DNA from: Thinopyrum elongatum
Lineage: Eukaryota > Streptophyta > Magnoliopsida > Poales > Poaceae
Direction of reading: 5' to 3'
NCBI GenBank assembly: GCA_011799875.1
Contig: CM022298.1
Span: 256,859,757-256,923,756 of the forward strand
DNA: 64,000 nucleotides
The notes beneath the pieces are model-generated. The model worked only from the letters and a program-made list of their open reading frames with translations, did not search any database and was not told the origin of the DNA. A program made the position numbers and the translations under genes. Within the stretch, counting starts at the first letter, position 1, and each line of letters starts with the position of its first letter. This document shows positions 61,380 to 64,000 of this stretch, one piece after another.

Positions 61380-62291
61380 TCAGTCCACCTCGTTGACATC
61401 CAGACGGGCGTGTCTCGCAGACGTCGAGGCTTCTTCGGGGGCTTCAACGTCGGAGTTGGCTAGAGAGGAATGAGGAGCTGCAGGGTCGGGGTAGCGATGA
61501 TGACCCACGCGGGGTGTAGTGGCTACAGTCCCGTTGGAGAAAATCCCTAAGAGACGACGGAGTTCATCCGGGGAAACAAATGCATTGCCCGGGTGGGCAA
61601 CAGGGGCAGACCTCGCAGGCTCGATTGGTCTCCCGAATAGTACTATCGGGTTGTCAGTGGCAGGTGCAGCTTCACTTCTCACCAGGGTCAGGAGAGCAAG
61701 CATCCTGCAGGTCTCAATCAGGTCAAAAGTGAACTGATCGAACAGTGCCTCTTGCGCTCTCAGGTAGCGCACCAGATGCACCAGAGCAGGGTCCGTATCA
61801 TGGTCTCCATTGGCGACTTGGGTCGGTCTGCCATAGCCTTCATGACTAGGGTAGTAGTAGCAAGAACGGTAGTTAACCCCTGGCGACAGATGCCGGAGTT
61901 GAACTACAGCCTCTCGGGCTGCAAGTTGGATGGCTTGGGGCTCGTCGGAGGTCGTCCTCCCGGTGAACCGGTAAGGGCGCTCTGCGGTGACACCCCTCCC
62001 GTAGATGTGCACCTTGGCCCAGAAGTGATGGATGGAATCACTCCTGTGCTCCTGGTACACGACATACTCCGGCAGCTCTTCGATGCCGAGAGCACGACGG
62101 GTGAGATTGGCAAGGATGGCTACAAAGCCTTCAAGTTCGACTGCGGTGGTCTCGTTGTGCACGATGGGGCCTGGCATCTTGGTGGTTGGGAGTGAGGCTG
62201 TGATGTGCTGAGTTGGGTTGATGCTTCCTTTATAAGCCAGCAGAGTCTTCCATCGCACGCTTGCGGATAGGACAACGCAGGTGTCGGCCAC
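61380..62291 (-). CDS. Family X retrotransposon ORF, 303 codons, possible dsRBD-like fold
   Basis: This is the longest open frame in the window and the only intact copy. The start is the first Met of the open frame, about 180 bp after the primer-binding site. Residues about 50-68 look helical (AVELEGFVAILANLTRRAL). Then come PEYVVYQEHR, HFWAKVHIYG and YRFTGRTTS as likely strands, and DEPQAIQLAAREAVVQL as a second helix (to about residue 130). This order and the AA-x-A spacing resemble a double-stranded RNA-binding domain, but the usual basic KKxAK is replaced by acidic/neutral residues, so RNA binding is doubtful. The middle is tyrosine-rich (SCYYYPSHEGYGRP). The C-terminal part is low in structure signal and ends LDVNEVD. 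No gag or pol likeness. Function unknown. Confidence 0.6.
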   Translation of the reverse strand: MADTCVVLSASVRWKTLLAYKGSINPTQHITASLPTTKMPGPIVHNETTAVELEGFVAILANLTRRALGIEELPEYVVYQEHRSDSIHHFWAKVHIYGRGVTAERPYRFTGRTTSDEPQAIQLAAREAVVQLRHLSPGVNYRSCYYYPSHEGYGRPTQVANGDHDTDPALVHLVRYLRAQEALFDQFTFDLIETCRMLALLTLVRSEAAPATDNPIVLFGRPIEPARSAPVAHPGNAFVSPDELRRLLGIFSNGTVATTPRVGHHRYPDPAAPHSSLANSDVEAPEEASTSARHARLDVNEVD

Positions 62292-63704
62292 AGGAACACG
62301 GCCAATGGGCTAGGTTGATAGGTTGGGCACCGACTGTCAAAAGATGTCGGCTGCCACTGTGTAGGCTTATCGGATGAGATTGGCTTGACTGTGGACAGGA
62401 AAGGATGTGAATGGTGTGGAAGCCTAGAGATAGCGACCAGGCAAAGATAGGATTAGCCAATGGTCAGCCTGTCTCTGATACCAAGGCTGCTGGGGCCGGG
62501 ACATGAAATCCCAGAAATTTAACCCCTCGTGTTACCACTAGCCCAGGATTACTGTTACTGGTGGACACGTCCTTGTTACAGATTACAAAGCAATTACAAG
62601 AATTGGATTCAAGACCATAAAGGTCTAATGATACAACAGTGATTCCGGTGGTGGATGACGGAAATGACTTGTGGTTCTCCAACGTCGATGGGGCTCCATT
62701 CCCACAGGAACAACTGACCTGGATAATTCCTATCCGCGTGGCTGCTATCCTAGGCTCCGCACGGACGTTGCTATGGTACTCCTCGTAGAACTCCTGACCT
62801 GGCCACGTAAATAGCCAGGGACAAGCCTGTGAGTACGTTTGAATGTACTTGCAAACATCATGAACAAAAGATATACCGAATGCAGCAGATAAAAATATAT
62901 GATCATGATGAGCCAAAATATATGCATATGCTCAGGCTGACTGAAATTTAAATCATGACAATAAAATGATATGAACGCGAACATAGCATGTTAGTCATGT
63001 TCAAACTTATTAGAAATAAAGCAAATGAATGCCACGGGTAGTCTAGCCAGCACAAGTGACATTCAGCAAAATAAAATAACTGCCAATCGGGTGTCCACAA
63101 GAGTAGTGGCGGGACTGCCTGTAAACTCGAGGGACGCCACGAAGAGGTCGGGTGTCAAGTGACGCCACGGTCGGACTTGAAGAGAAATGCCAATCGGGTG
63201 TCCACAAGAGTAGTGGCGGGATAAACCGCCTGTGAACTCGAGGGACGCCACGAGAGGTCTTGAAAATAAAATTGAGTGCCCGGGGTAGTCTAGCCAGCCC
63301 CTGAGACACTCAGGAAATACAAAATAAGAGAAACGGGATAGTCCTCAATAATATGCATAACCATAATAATATTAACATGCATAAAATATTCATGGTAGCA
63401 TCAGGGTGACAACAATTATCCTGCAAAATAATTTAGGCTCAATTTAAATATTTTCCTCCGAAGACCGACACTAAGACCGACACTTGACCAACCCAGACTA
63501 TAGCCCTTAACCGTGGACACGGCTATTCGAATAGGTTTAAACTCTACAGAGAGTGTACTCTTTACCCACAAGTAACGGATTTCTTTAGTCAGTACCGTGA
63601 CACTGGCTAATTCCCATTACGGTCTTTGGGTTGAGAACACACCTGACCAGCACACACCAGATTAACTTTCCGGATGCCAGGAATCACCCAAAGCATCGTT
63701 CAAG
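61932..63704. repeat. 1,773-bp exact repeat, second copy
   Basis: Identical to 58035-59807. Beyond 63704 the LTR continues naturally (CAAGAAAAACTTTAAG), unlike at 59807. Confidence 0.9.
62468..62483 (-). other. Family X primer-binding site, element X2b
   Basis: Minus strand TGGTATCAGAGACAGG. Confidence 0.75.
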
Positions 63705-64000
63705 AAAAACTTTAAGACGGAGAGACCAACGTCCTGCATGGATCACTATTCATACACGTGGATTACAAGGGGTGCCCCCCTCTCAGTCACAACTGGAAAC
63801 ACCCATTCCCCCTGACCCGATGACAGGATTTAGTCCACCAACATGGAAACTCTCATCGTAGCCCTCTATGTGGTGTGTGCACGGAAAGGGGTTAACAACT
63901 TACTAAACCATACCCCACCTGTGGACGGGACAAGTGGCAGCATGAATCAAGTATGGGGGTTACCGAAACAAGACTCGATCTACGGTCGACTCAGGAGGTT
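62504..64000 (-). repeat. Family X LTR, last copy, runs off window
   Basis: Starts (plus strand) TGAAATCCCAG and runs to the window end, where it matches 29152. Pieced with 29153-29600, 1-1505 and 60348-61142, it gives a full LTR estimate of about 4.2 kb. Confidence 0.75.

Larger units (their letters stand above)
61143..62503 (-). mobile_element. Family X internal region, element X2b
   Basis: 1,361 bp between two LTRs. The polypurine tract lies next to 61143, a single ORF fills the middle, and the primer-binding site is at 62468-62483. No gag, protease, RT or integrase motif on either strand. It is the best-preserved copy of the family. Confidence 0.75.

Noticed and set aside
61155..62291. 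Family X ORF as gag
   Set aside because: Its position after the primer-binding site suits gag, but I see no gag domain core or zinc knuckle.
1..64000. A new multi-gene functional system (defence, biosynthesis or similar)
   Set aside because: All recognisable coding sequence belongs to transposable elements, mostly broken; there is no operon-like or gene-cluster structure.

Overview
The window is plant nuclear DNA made almost entirely of transposable elements. I find no host gene, rRNA, tRNA gene or CRISPR array. A grass of the wheat/barley group (Triticeae) is the most likely source. That rests on recognising the general look of the Athila-type element (primer-binding site TGGCGTCGTTGCCG, then a short decayed gag), a Tat-type Gypsy, a SIRE/Maximus-like Copia and a CACTA transposon. 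Family names come from memory and are tentative; superfamily calls rest on motifs visible here.

Layout, left half. 1-1505 is the inside of a very long LTR, called family X here. 1506-5110 is a minus-strand Tat-type Gypsy (reverse transcriptase, protease, gag), cut off inside the reverse transcriptase at 1506. 5111-15164 is a complete but decayed Copia element with two LTRs, inserted into the Tat leader. 15165-16265 is the rest of the Tat leader, its primer-binding site and its 5' LTR. 16266-20276 is an Athila-type element on the plus strand. 20277-21796 is one end of a CACTA transposon. 21797-23510 is another Gypsy-like LTR (family Y). 23511-30130 is a family X element on the minus strand (LTR, short internal region, LTR), cut off at 30130. 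30131-32660 is Tat integrase, RNase H and the end of reverse transcriptase.

Right half. 32661-47489 repeats 1506-16334 (14,829 bp) without a difference in any stretch compared. 47490-59807 follows the same element order as 16335-28866, but the two versions differ by many one- and few-base indels. From 54490 the family X sequence runs LTR-internal-LTR-internal-LTR to the window end.

The mix of perfect long repeats and indel-rich homologous flanks, with block ends meeting at chimeric joints (1505/1506, 59807/59808), looks more like an assembly from noisy long reads with mis-resolved repeats than like clean biology. Gene-level readings should allow for this, since many frameshifts may be sequencing error.

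The most interesting biological content is family X. Its LTR is about 4.2 kb when pieced together from the copies, its internal region is only about 1.36 kb, and that region carries a single minus-strand ORF of up to 303 codons with no gag or pol resemblance. I read its N-terminal half as having a helix-strand-strand-strand-helix pattern like a double-stranded RNA-binding domain.
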